64,000 nucleotides of DNA, taken from NCBI GenBank assembly GCA_006386115.1, contig VFIW01000050.1, positions 357,339 to 421,338 on the forward strand, given 5' to 3'. The notes beneath the pieces were generated by a model. That model saw only the letters and a list, made by a program, of their open reading frames with translations. It searched no databases and was not told where the DNA came from. This stretch comes from Globisporangium splendens (lineage: Eukaryota > Oomycota > Peronosporomycetes > Pythiales > Pythiaceae). The translations under genes were made by a program, and so were the position numbers. Within the stretch, counting starts at the first letter, position 1, and every line of letters starts with the position of its first letter. Shown piece after piece: positions 44,489-52,796 of the stretch.

Positions 44489-45682
44489 ATGGCGTCAGTT
44501 GACCCTGCGCAGTTCCCGCACCTCTCGGCTGAACACCGGAGTGTGCTGACCCGAATGGCACAAGCGCTAGGCGACCAAGTCGCGCTAGACGTGCTCTCGG
44601 CGTCGCCGGAACAGCAAATCTTTCGACTCGAGCAGTTCGAGAACTTCTCGAACGCTCAGCGCCTCGAAGGAGAGCGAAGTGCGCAAGCACAAATGCAAGC
44701 CACCGCAAGCTTGACCGCAGAGATGCTGCGCTCAGCTGCTGAGTCGCGCGAAGCGCTCGAGCGAGTGGTATCTGTGGTTGCTGGTGCAGCCACGTCTTTG
44801 TCGAGTGCGGCTTCTGCGCCTCAGACACCCGCGTCCCAAACTCCCCGCCCAAGAGCTGTCAAGATTGACGCTCCGAAATTCGATGGTGCGGATGGCGACA
44901 AGCTCATCCACTGGCTGCTCGCCGTGGAGCGTTGCGCCAAGGCTCAGCTCATCGACAGCAACGAGCAGATGGTGTCTTACGCCATCTCGAACCTGCGCGG
45001 TCGAGCGTCGGAATGGGCATTCTCGACGCTGCTCGCCGATGAGTGTGCATTCGACACGTGGGATATTTTCCGTGCGAGAATCACCGCCATGTATCAGCCT
45101 CCGAACAACGAAGTGCTGCTGCAAGGTCGTTTCTTCTCCTTGAAACAAGGGAAGCTCTCACTGGAACGATACATCCAGGAGATGAGAAGCCTGTGCGCGG
45201 CGATCACGACCAGCCCTTTGCCTGAGTCTATGAAAGTGCCTGCGTTTCTCAACGGCCTCAACAGTGGACCAGCGCGTCAGGAGTTGTACCGACGCTTGCC
45301 TGCCACGATGGAAGATGCGATCCGCATTGCGCTCGTTGAGCAGCAATCGTTCAGAGTCAGCCGACCTGATTGGAACGCTGGCCGCCACAACGGTGCGCAT
45401 CACAGCCACCGAGCAGTCACGAATGAGCGGCGCCTCCATGGTCCGACGCCAATGGATCTCAGCAGCGCCGAAGTGACCTGCTTTAACTGTGGCAAGCGAG
45501 GACACTATCAGTCGAAGTGTCTCGCTCCAAGGCAGTCTGCTCCTCGCACTGGAAATCAGGCGAGGGACTACCAAACGCCGCGCGGCAGCCACGCTCATCG
45601 AGGTGGCAGATCCGCTGTGGCAAGAAAGGGAAACGGAATGTCTCAGTCGAAGCGGGACGCTCTACTGAGACAGACTCTATAG
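44489..45682 (+). CDS. gag: Gag of element A
   Basis: 397 codons from an ATG 72 nt after the LTR. It forms the particle that packages element RNA. The central retrotransposon-gag region (KFDGADGDKLIHWLLAVER, then ASEWAFSTL, YIQEMRSLC and FLNGLNSGPARQELYRRLP) is followed by a CCHC zinc knuckle, CFNCGKRGHYQSKC, near residue 330. The frame lies one position off the pol frame and overlaps it at 45517-45682, so pol expression would need a -1 shift. In the sister element C the corresponding gag ends at a UAG in frame with pol instead. Intact here. Confidence 0.93.
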   Translation: MASVDPAQFPHLSAEHRSVLTRMAQALGDQVALDVLSASPEQQIFRLEQFENFSNAQRLEGERSAQAQMQATASLTAEMLRSAAESREALERVVSVVAGAATSLSSAASAPQTPASQTPRPRAVKIDAPKFDGADGDKLIHWLLAVERCAKAQLIDSNEQMVSYAISNLRGRASEWAFSTLLADECAFDTWDIFRARITAMYQPPNNEVLLQGRFFSLKQGKLSLERYIQEMRSLCAAITTSPLPESMKVPAFLNGLNSGPARQELYRRLPATMEDAIRIALVEQQSFRVSRPDWNAGRHNGAHHSHRAVTNERRLHGPTPMDLSSAEVTCFNCGKRGHYQSKCLAPRQSAPRTGNQARDYQTPRGSHAHRGGRSAVARKGNGMSQSKRDALLRQTL

Positions 45683-48600
45683 CTTCGGCGTCGCCGACTA
45701 CTAGAGTCGTGCAGATGGGAAGTTTAGTCCCAGGAGCTCTTGGCAACAAGGCTCCGAGTGAGATGTTGGTATATATCGCCGATGTGAAGGGCTATGAGAA
45801 GAAAATGACGGTTCTTGTTGACTGCGGTGCGTCACAGAACTTCGTCTCTAAGTCAGCTCTGAAAAAGAGTCTGCAAGCGTATGACCGACTTGTCCACAGT
45901 GGCAAGCGCGAGAAGATGATCGTACGTCTGGCCGATGGGTCGACAGTACACACTGAAGGGGTTCAAGTCGAACTCTCCTTCAGTTTTTGCGACTTTGTCT
46001 GCAAAGAAACGTTTGTGGTACTAGCGATGGGGTCGAAGTACGACCTCATCCTAGGGATGCCTTGGCTGGCGAAACATCAGCCTTGGATCGATTGGCGAGC
46101 ACGCACAATCGGAAGCTCCATCCCTTCCTCTGATGAAGAGCGAAGGTTGCGGGAAAATTTCCACGCAATGGATGCGAGCTTTGAACACGCTGTGGCAAGG
46201 AGCCCAGCAGGAAGACATGCGGCGGCAGCGAGCCCCGCTCAAAACACTCACGCTGTGGCAGGGAGCCCAGCTAGAAGATGCGCTGAGGCAGGGAGCCCAG
46301 CTAGAAGATGCGCTGAGGCAGGTAGCCCAGTTTGTGCGGAAGCGCCAGAAAGTCCAGACGTGGACACTGGTGCGCAAGTGTGCTGCTCCAGAGCACCCGA
46401 GCCAGCCCCCGCAAGTGACAGCGACAGTACAGGTGTACACGCGTCAGCCAGCTCGTACCACCCTGACGGTGCAGTACTGGCGCTCAGAACCGCGAGGTCG
46501 CGTGTTCGCATCAACCGACGAGGGCGACGCAAGTTGTCAGCTCGCGAGAGAGACAGTGCATTGGCATCTGTTGCTGAGGAAACGGCCGCCTCGCACACGA
46601 TTGCCCCATCTCTCAATGCAGCTGCAACTTCGCTGCGCGCCTTCGACAGGACCTCGGATCCGTCGATAGATCGCGCTCACGTTGACGTGGCGCTCAGACG
46701 CGCGAAGCGCAGTCCGGAAGCAAACGCATCAGACGAAGTGTTCTTCGCTGAATTTGCGGCGCTCCATGAGCTGCCGAGTACCGCTGAGGCGATTGTATCC
46801 CTCGAAGAAATGAGCTATGAGCTCTTTCTTACGGATCTAGAGCGTGACCAGATCCGCGAGATCGTCGTTCCGACTGCGTTCACGCGTAGCGAACTATGCA
46901 CCTCGTCCACTGCGGATGAGAGTGTTTTGGAGCCAGACAAACAGAAACGGTTTGCTGCTCAGGATTGGGACGCCGTGAAAGGCAGTCCATACTTTGACTT
47001 ATTGTGGGAGTTCAAAGATGTGTTTCCCGACAAAGTGCCAAGTGCCCTGCCCGTTGATCGTGGCGTACGGCACGAGATTGACCTCGAGCCTGGGAGCAAA
47101 TATTGCGTGACCAGACAATGGCCGCTGCCCCGCGAGCAGGTTGAGGCAATCGACGAGTTCTTCGCGAAACGAGCCCTCGCCGGTCATGTGAGAGAAAGCA
47201 AGTCTCCACATAGCTCACCCACGTTTTGTGTGCGGAAAGCGACTGGTGGCTGGCGCATTGTTCACGCTTTCAACAAGCTGAACGCCGCCACCATTCCGGC
47301 ACAAACGCCGATCCCAAGGAAGGATGTCTTGATCGACTCCATGGGCGGCTCGACAGTGTTCTCCGCACTGGATCTGATGGATGGGTTCTATCAGATCCTC
47401 ATGCGAGAGAGTGACGTTCCCTTGACGGCAGTAAGCACACCCAGCGGGATGCTGTGGGAGTGGCTCGTTATGCCGCAAGGTTTGAAGAATGCACCAGCGA
47501 CGTTCAATCGTCTGGTAACGCATCTTCTGCGTCCTCATCGTGCGTATGCACCGAGCTATTTCGATGACATCTTCGTGCACAGTCGTGCCGAAGGAGATCT
47601 CAGTGCCGTTGACGTGCACAAGAGACATTTGCGCTCAGTGTTGCAGTGCTTACGAGACAACAGTCTGTATTGCAACCTGAAGAAGTGCATCTTTGGCGCC
47701 TCAGAGATACCGATCCTGGGCTGCTATGTTGGCAAAGCTGGCGTCCGCGCGGACCCAGAGAAGATCAAGGCGATCGCCGACTGGCCGATCCCAAAGAATG
47801 TCAAGGACTTGCGCAAGTGGCTTGGCTTGGCAAATTACTTGCACAAGTACAGCCACAACTATGCGGCAAGAGTCCGTCCGCTCACGCATCTCTTGAAAAA
47901 GGATGTCGAGTGGGACTGGACGAATGATGTCATGAATGCATTCATTGACGTGAAGGAGTCGCTCGTTCGCGCTCCTGTCCTGGCGTTGCCGGACCACACG
48001 AAAGCCTTCAGTGTCGTGTGCGATGCCAGCGATTTTGCAATCGGCTGTGCGCTGATGCAGAAGGATGATGACGGCCATGAGCGCGTCGTGTCATACCAAA
48101 GCAGACTGCTTAAGGCAGCTGAAAAGAATTATCCTGTGCACGACAAGGAGCTGCTTGCGATCAAGTACGCTCTCTTGAAGTTCATGGTCCACCTTTTGGG
48201 TGCGACACCGTTCGTTGTGTACACGGATCACGCGTCCTTGCGGACCGCGATTAATTCCCCCCATTTATCGCAGCGAATGGCGCGATGGCTTGCATTCTTC
48301 TCCGAGTTCAACTTTCGGGTCGAATACAAGCCGGGAAAGGAAAATGTTCTGGCGGACGCGCTCTCGCGCCGTCCAGATTACGAGTCGAGCGCTGACAGCA
48401 GCTCTGACGCCCTGTGTTTGGAGCGCACTCCTGATCTCATGCATCTGAGCATCAGTCGAGTGCAAACAAAGCTCAAGGACAATATTCAGTCGCTTTATGC
48501 AAAGGACGATGAATGTCGCTTGTTGATTGCTCACTTTGACGGCTCGTCCAAAGAGTCATTGCCTGCCAAACTCGAGTCAAAGCTTGCTCGGTTTAGTTAC

Positions 48601-49617
48601 CACGACGGGTTGTTGTGGCATCGACTGTCCAACTTTGATTACCCGCGTGTGTATGTACCGCATGACCAGGATCTGAAACTTTCGATCCTGCATGAGTTTC
48701 ACGATGCACCAGCGAGTGGGCATCTCGGACGTGAAAAGACCTTCTTGCAAGTGTCTAATGTGTTTTGGTGGCCACACCAATACAAATGGGTGGCCAATTA
48801 TGTACGCTCATGCGAGCAGTGCCAGCGCGTGAAGCCTGCGGGCAAGAACAAAGCGCCGCTGCATCCGCTGCCGATTCCGCAAGACTGCTGGAAGTCGGTC
48901 AGCATGGATTTCGTCTTCGGTTTCCCGGAAGACAAGGCGCGCAACACAGGCGTCGTCGTGTTCGTCGACCGACTGAGCAAAATGGTGCACGTTGCACCCG
49001 TGCGCAAGCATGTCACTGCGCAAGAGACGGCGTGCCTATTTTTAGAGCACGTGTTCCGCTATCACGGCTTGCCCGAGTCTATTGTATCAGACCGGGACCC
49101 GCGTTTTACCGCTGCCTTTTGGCGCGAACTCTTTCGCCTGCTCGGCACAGATCTGGCGTTGTCCACTGCCGATCACCCCGAGACAGACGGGCAAACCGAG
49201 CGCGTGAACCGTGTCGTCGAGGATATTCTTCGCAGCATCGCTGTCGATCATCCCCGCGACTGGAGCCGCTGGCTGCCGTACGCCGAGTTTGCTATAAATA
49301 GCAGCGAGCACGCCTCTACGGCCGTGACTCCGTTCTATTTTAACTCGCTGCGGCACCCGCGCGTACCCGCCACTCTGTTCGAGGGCGTCGAACGTTCTGC
49401 GGTGGGAGGGCAACTCGCTGCGCTCGATGCGAGCGCGCGACCTCCGTCACCAGACGTAGCGTTAGCTGCTCATGTGGACGCGCGCGATGCGCCGCCTGTG
49501 CGATCGCGTTCCGAATCTGTCACGGTCTTACCGGACAGCACGCAGAGTATTGACATGTCGGGCACGGTACTGAGTTACGGTACTCGTGTCCTAAAGATGG
49601 ATCACCCACGGTACTGA
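45517..49617 (+). CDS. pol: Pol of element A (protease, RT, RNase H, integrase)
   Basis: 1366-codon frame; the true N-terminus depends on the gag-pol transition. Domains in order: aspartic protease (VDCGASQNF near 45.82 kb); a Ser/Pro/Ala repeat linker; reverse transcriptase at about 47.0-47.8 kb with the active-site motif YFDD; RNase H starting at the catalytic Asp of CDASDF (about 48.0 kb); integrase HHCC finger (HEFHDAPASGHLG...CEQC, about 48.7-48.8 kb); and the integrase core with its DD35E triad (SMDFVFG, SDRDPRF, DGQTERVNR). The frame then hits a stop at 49615-49617 caused by a 44-bp insertion; the downstream integrase C-terminus and chromodomain are in another frame. Order RT-RNase H-IN marks Ty3/gypsy. 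Confidence 0.93.
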   Translation: MSRSKAVCSSHWKSGEGLPNAARQPRSSRWQIRCGKKGKRNVSVEAGRSTETDSIASASPTTRVVQMGSLVPGALGNKAPSEMLVYIADVKGYEKKMTVLVDCGASQNFVSKSALKKSLQAYDRLVHSGKREKMIVRLADGSTVHTEGVQVELSFSFCDFVCKETFVVLAMGSKYDLILGMPWLAKHQPWIDWRARTIGSSIPSSDEERRLRENFHAMDASFEHAVARSPAGRHAAAASPAQNTHAVAGSPARRCAEAGSPARRCAEAGSPVCAEAPESPDVDTGAQVCCSRAPEPAPASDSDSTGVHASASSYHPDGAVLALRTARSRVRINRRGRRKLSARERDSALASVAEETAASHTIAPSLNAAATSLRAFDRTSDPSIDRAHVDVALRRAKRSPEANASDEVFFAEFAALHELPSTAEAIVSLEEMSYELFLTDLERDQIREIVVPTAFTRSELCTSSTADESVLEPDKQKRFAAQDWDAVKGSPYFDLLWEFKDVFPDKVPSALPVDRGVRHEIDLEPGSKYCVTRQWPLPREQVEAIDEFFAKRALAGHVRESKSPHSSPTFCVRKATGGWRIVHAFNKLNAATIPAQTPIPRKDVLIDSMGGSTVFSALDLMDGFYQILMRESDVPLTAVSTPSGMLWEWLVMPQGLKNAPATFNRLVTHLLRPHRAYAPSYFDDIFVHSRAEGDLSAVDVHKRHLRSVLQCLRDNSLYCNLKKCIFGASEIPILGCYVGKAGVRADPEKIKAIADWPIPKNVKDLRKWLGLANYLHKYSHNYAARVRPLTHLLKKDVEWDWTNDVMNAFIDVKESLVRAPVLALPDHTKAFSVVCDASDFAIGCALMQKDDDGHERVVSYQSRLLKAAEKNYPVHDKELLAIKYALLKFMVHLLGATPFVVYTDHASLRTAINSPHLSQRMARWLAFFSEFNFRVEYKPGKENVLADALSRRPDYESSADSSSDALCLERTPDLMHLSISRVQTKLKDNIQSLYAKDDECRLLIAHFDGSSKESLPAKLESKLARFSYHDGLLWHRLSNFDYPRVYVPHDQDLKLSILHEFHDAPASGHLGREKTFLQVSNVFWWPHQYKWVANYVRSCEQCQRVKPAGKNKAPLHPLPIPQDCWKSVSMDFVFGFPEDKARNTGVVVFVDRLSKMVHVAPVRKHVTAQETACLFLEHVFRYHGLPESIVSDRDPRFTAAFWRELFRLLGTDLALSTADHPETDGQTERVNRVVEDILRSIAVDHPRDWSRWLPYAEFAINSSEHASTAVTPFYFNSLRHPRVPATLFEGVERSAVGGQLAALDASARPPSPDVALAAHVDARDAPPVRSRSESVTVLPDSTQSIDMSGTVLSYGTRVLKMDHPRY
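46261..46320 (+). repeat. 30-bp tandem repeat inside pol linker
   Basis: Two exact adjacent copies of GGGAGCCCAGCTAGAAGATG plus CGCTGAGGCA, encoding GSPARRCAEA twice. Neighbouring degenerate units (GRHAAAASPA and similar) extend the array to about 46190-46340. Element C has a variant array at about 62.04-62.18 kb. Confidence 0.9.
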
Positions 49618-49632
49618 GTTACGGTACTCGTG
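49563..49632 (+). repeat. Frame-breaking 26-bp direct duplication
   Basis: CACGGTACTGAGTTACGGTA plus CTCGTG occurs at 49563-49588 and again at 49607-49632, with 18 bp between. The offset is 44 bp (remainder 2 on division by 3), exactly the shift between the upstream pol frame and the downstream chromodomain frame. Confidence 0.92.
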
Positions 49633-50675
49633 CCAAAAATAGCCAGTCTCAGACGGAATCAGGCGACTGCTCGCGTGAGCGTCAGCCACGAATGGAAGGA
49701 CGCGCGGTGTCACACACCGGCGCAGAAATAGATCTCTCTGCAGCACGCGCTGCGAGAGCAACGAAAAAGCAAGACAAAGCCGTCGCGGCAGCGCGGCAAT
49801 TTGTCGATGAGCGCGCAGCATTGTTGCGTCGCGTACGCGACCAACTAGCTGCTGCGCAAGACAAGCAAAAGCTCTACGCCGATAAATCGGGTAGAAAGAA
49901 CAAACAAACGTTTTGTGTGGGTGATAAAGTGCTTTTAAGCATTAAAAACCTACCAAACGATGCAGTCACAACGCTCCCCAGCGGGAGTAAGTTGTTGCCA
50001 CGATTCATCGGGCCATACACTGTTGTGGAGAAGATTGGAGACTTGAATTACAAGCTCGATCTCCCAACGAGAATGGCAACGCACCCCGTGTTCTACGTGG
50101 GTTTGCTGAAGCGCTACCATGACGCTACTGTGGATTTTTATCCCAGTCCGGGAGCACGTCGGTCTCATCAGGGGGCTCAGACGCCGCCCATCGAGACACG
50201 AGCGCGTTGTGCCTCTCCCAAAGCGTCTTCACTCGCGGAGCGTACCTCGCGTGGAAGTGCTTCCCGCGGACATGGTACTCCTCCAGCATCTGACGAGCTT
50301 CCTTCAGCTCCGTCTCAAGCGCTGTCACCCTCTGCTTCAACAGCGAGGTTTCGTCCAGATATTGCTGGCGAAGGGTACGGACGTCTTGCTGTAGCGCCCC
50401 CAAAGACGATGCGTTCGCGTGAACCATCTGAACCATCGCATCTGGTGCAACCACCGATGCTGAAGCGAAGTAGGGCGCCACCTGTCCCGCTGATTGACAA
50501 GCAGGGACAGCGCCACTACCATGTTGAGCGCCTGCTGCGTGTGCAGCGGCGTAAGGGGAACACCCACTACCTTGTGAAGTGGCGTGGGTACGATGTGTCG
50601 CAGAGCTCGTGGGAGCCTGCTGAGCGTCTTCGCGAAGACGTCCGGATCTTGTTGACGCCTTTGAGGCGCAACTGA
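49608..50675 (+). CDS. pol: Pol of element A, C-terminal part with GPY/F motif and chromodomain
   Basis: Frame displaced from the main pol by the 44-bp duplication; originally continuous with it. It contains the end of the integrase with the GPY/F module (LLPRFIGPYTVVEKIGDLNY, then HPVFYVGLLKRYH, about 49.99-50.13 kb). A Ser/Pro/Arg-rich linker follows (about 50.14-50.50 kb) and then a chromodomain (YHVERLLRVQRRKGNTHYLV, then KWRGY and SSWEPAERL). Chromodomains steer integration to particular chromatin in chromoviruses. The linker is also open on the opposite strand, where it would encode a coiled coil. Confidence 0.88.
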   Translation, partial: TVLSYGTRAKNSQSQTESGDCSRERQPRMEGRAVSHTGAEIDLSAARAARATKKQDKAVAAARQFVDERAALLRRVRDQLAAAQDKQKLYADKSGRKNKQTFCVGDKVLLSIKNLPNDAVTTLPSGSKLLPRFIGPYTVVEKIGDLNYKLDLPTRMATHPVFYVGLLKRYHDATVDFYPSPGARRSHQGAQTPPIETRARCASPKASSLAERTSRGSASRGHGTPPASDELPSAPSQALSPSASTARFRPDIAGEGYGRLAVAPPKTMRSREPSEPSHLVQPPMLKRSRAPPVPLIDKQGQRHYHVERLLRVQRRKGNTHYLVKWRGYDVSQSSWEPAERLREDVRILLTPLRRN

Positions 50676-50682
50676 GGGACTG
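50125..50682 (-). CDS. Antisense coiled-coil segment of element A (aORF-A C-terminal part)
   Basis: Minus-strand frame open from 50682 to a stop at 50125, lying entirely opposite the pol linker and chromodomain. Its second half reads as a heptad-rich coiled coil (LGALQQDVRTLRQQYLDETS, LLKQRVTALETELKEARQML). It has no ATG of its own and is offset from the main antisense frame (51668-50337), with which it overlaps for about 350 nt; a frameshift or a spliced intron would be needed to join them. Element D has an equivalent coiled coil in the equivalent place. Confidence 0.45.
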   Translation of the reverse strand, partial: QSLSCASKASTRSGRLREDAQQAPTSSATHRTHATSQGSGCSPYAAAHAAGAQHGSGAVPACQSAGQVAPYFASASVVAPDAMVQMVHANASSLGALQQDVRTLRQQYLDETSLLKQRVTALETELKEARQMLEEYHVRGKHFHARYAPRVKTLWERHNALVSRWAASEPPDETDVLPDWDKNPQ

Positions 50683-51668
50683 TCATTCGCGCGAGTAATT
50701 TGTCGCCTGTTACCAGCGCGACCACCCGCTCGCAGAGGCGTGCCACCGCCCTGCTTGGAGCGAAACAGACGAACACGGTCAACTGCAAATTGCATGCGTT
50801 GACTGCGTTGCGCTGTCGGATCGGTAGACACTGTGCGAGTGCTACCTCCCTTAATTTTACTGATGCACGACATGAAGTCGGCATCGTACTCTTCTTCCGT
50901 CTCTCCAACAAAGAGGACGACTGGGATCGGGTGAATACGCAATTCCCCATTTTCATCCCGCAATCGCTTTTCACGCCAATTTTTAAATTGAGCGTCATAG
51001 TCCCGCGCACAAAGTCTGGCTCTCGCGAGCAGATTCGATGCGGTCTTGCCAGCCGGCCATAGTTCTGGCGGCGGCATTTCGGGCAGTGAGTACTTGAGCT
51101 CATCGTGAACGATGGCTCGCACTCCTGCCTCTTCGTTTGTAATGAGGACTTCGTGCTTCCTCTTACGATTGTTGACAGCCTCAACGGCGTCATTTTCCTC
51201 CTTCGTCCGATACATCGAGACGTCAGCGGATGGATCTCGCTCGAGCTCGTGGAGATAAGCGGCGTGTCGCTCGCTTTGCAACTCCTCGTACTCGACCCAC
51301 TCGTCGATGGAGCCGAGCTTCACGGTGAGCGCTCCCTCGTCTTCAAGCGAGCTCCCGTCATTGTCAACGACGAGGAATTCCTCAGTCGCTTCCTCCTCTT
51401 CCAAAGCACGCGCGAACAGCGGCTTCACGGAAGGGAGATCTCCGAATCGCAGCTCACTGCTTATAGCAGGAGCGCTATCAGATGTGGGAGCAGACCTGCC
51501 GTCGCTCTCCGCAGGCACGTCGACCGCATCCGCGGTGACCGTCGTTCGTCTTGCGCTCGACGCGACCTCTCTGTCTTCCTCGCGCTTGCGCAGAGTTTCG
51601 ACGAGAGTGCCGACGCCTTCCCCTTTTTGTCGCGCGAGCTTCTCGCGGACAGCTTTGTTGGTGGCCAT
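50337..51668 (-). CDS. Antisense ORF of element A (aORF-A), main part
   Basis: 443 codons from an ATG at 51668 (MATNKAVREKLARQKGEG), convergent with pol and starting 185 nt from the 3' LTR. About 990 nt lie outside pol and have no sense-strand equivalent. The protein is highly charged and acidic in the middle (LEEEEATEEFLVVDNDGSS, WVEYEELQSERHAAYLHELE), has KRKHE, and contains YDAQFKNWREKRLRDENGEL followed by RIHPIPVVLFVGE. No family recognised. The last 110 codons overlap the pol chromodomain antisense and may not be translated in this frame. Expression would need a promoter near or in the 3' LTR firing inward. Confidence 0.6.
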   Translation of the reverse strand: MATNKAVREKLARQKGEGVGTLVETLRKREEDREVASSARRTTVTADAVDVPAESDGRSAPTSDSAPAISSELRFGDLPSVKPLFARALEEEEATEEFLVVDNDGSSLEDEGALTVKLGSIDEWVEYEELQSERHAAYLHELERDPSADVSMYRTKEENDAVEAVNNRKRKHEVLITNEEAGVRAIVHDELKYSLPEMPPPELWPAGKTASNLLARARLCARDYDAQFKNWREKRLRDENGELRIHPIPVVLFVGETEEEYDADFMSCISKIKGGSTRTVSTDPTAQRSQRMQFAVDRVRLFRSKQGGGTPLRAGGRAGNRRQITRANDSPSVAPQRRQQDPDVFAKTLSRLPRALRHIVPTPLHKVVGVPLTPLHTQQALNMVVALSLLVNQRDRWRPTSLQHRWLHQMRWFRWFTRTHRLWGRYSKTSVPFASNIWTKPRC

Positions 51669-51840
51669 GATACTCACGTGCGCGAGCACAGTGACTATAT
51701 GTGCCAACACTCGGTGAAATTAACGCACGCGTCGCCGCTGTGCTCTTTCCCGAGGAATACACGAATGTTCCCCTTTCTCGGCGCACACGCGCGAGATCCA
51801 CACGTTTCTCACACCGACCCTTCGAGTGTTTCGCACTTTA

Positions 51841-51852
51841 AGTGGGGGGTGG
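51841..51852 (+). promoter_or_regulatory. Polypurine tract of element A
   Basis: AGTGGGGGGTGG directly precedes the 3' LTR. Confidence 0.85.
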
Positions 51853-52386
51853 TGTAACGGGGTTACACTGTAACATGGTTACGCACTTGTGTTGTGCCAC
51901 ACAACCAAACCGAACCTTGCGGTACGTAGAGTACGCGCAACAAGTTTAAGACCGAACCATGAGGTTCGTCGTACTTGCTCGAACCTTCACGGTGGAGCCG
52001 GCAGCCAGTCTGAGTGACGGCGCCTCCGATTGGACATAATTGAACATGCATTTCATCCAATCACATAAGACAACTAGCGTTAGTCTTTCATAGCCACTCA
52101 TTGCCCCATGGGGAGTAATTACACTTGAGATTGCTATTGTTCATAGTTACATAAAGATAATCCAGGTTGTCCTACAGAGGGCAACCTCCAACAAATAAAC
52201 AGTTCCATTTTTACCGTTAACTGAGTCTTTGGTTATCGACGGTTACTCTATAGAGACCTATAGGTAACCGATTGTTGCACTGCAGGAAGCAGGCAACAGC
52301 TCTCGGAACAGAGTCCTTGAGAGAAGCGTTGCATACGCTTCCTCACACACGTACCGTGCTGCGTAACTCGGAAGTGTCCGGTTACA
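51853..52386 (+). repeat. 3' LTR of element A
   Basis: 534 bp, differing from the 5' LTR at about five positions by eye, and followed by the second CCAGG. Confidence 0.95.
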
Positions 52387-52391
52387 CCAGG
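52387..52391. repeat. Target site duplication of element A, right copy
   Basis: CCAGG, identical to 43878-43882. Confidence 0.92.
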
Positions 52392-52796
52392 TATCTCGAT
52401 CTGGCGGGTAGCCCAGCCAACGAACGCGATAGACGCGCTCCTTCGTCCCTCGCGACGATCGATCGCGATGAGCAAGTATCTTCTCCACGATCCAGCGTTG
52501 GTTCCCCTCGGAGTCTCGCAACGGAGGAGCTGGAGGAGGGAAGATCTGCTAGTGACTCTGAGGCGCATCCTCAGAGTGATCAGCGTCTTCTTGATCGGCT
52601 GAAGTACGCTGAGCGGGAGAACGAGGTTCTCCGATTTCGGGCCGAGCTAAGCGAGATGATCGCGAAGCACGAGCGGCTCGAGGGGAGTCTCTCGAGACTC
52701 GAGGCGGACCACAAGCTTGTTCTCGGGGTCCTTCGTGAGCATGGCCTCTTGAAGAGGAAGAGACCAACGAATCATCGTGGCGATGATACGCTTTGA
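52392..52796 (+). pseudogene. Antisense ORF of element D (aORF-D), C-terminal coiled coil
   Basis: If element A and one CCAGG are removed, the last frame of aORF-D runs on here without a break and ends at a TGA at 52794-52796. It encodes a Ser-rich stretch followed by a coiled coil (LLDRLKYAERENEVLRFRAE, then LSEMIAKHERLEGSLSRLEA) and a basic end (KRKRPTNHR). The whole segment is opposite the D pol linker and chromodomain. Confidence 0.55.

Larger units (their letters stand above)
43883..52386 (+). mobile_element. Element A: nearly complete Ty3/gypsy chromovirus-type LTR retrotransposon
   Basis: 8504 bp from LTR to LTR with CCAGG target duplications. Order: 5' LTR, primer-binding site, gag, pol (protease, RT, RNase H, integrase, GPY/F, chromodomain), an antisense ORF, polypurine tract, 3' LTR. 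By eye the LTRs differ at about five of 534 positions, so insertion is recent. It inserted into the chromodomain of element D. Pol is broken by one 44-bp insertion. Element C is a second, more decayed copy of the same family. Confidence 0.95.

Noticed and set aside
46133..46669. Alternative plus-strand frame of about 180 codons inside element A pol
   Set aside because: Explained by the 30-bp repeat and its Ser/Pro/Ala linker being open in more than one frame.
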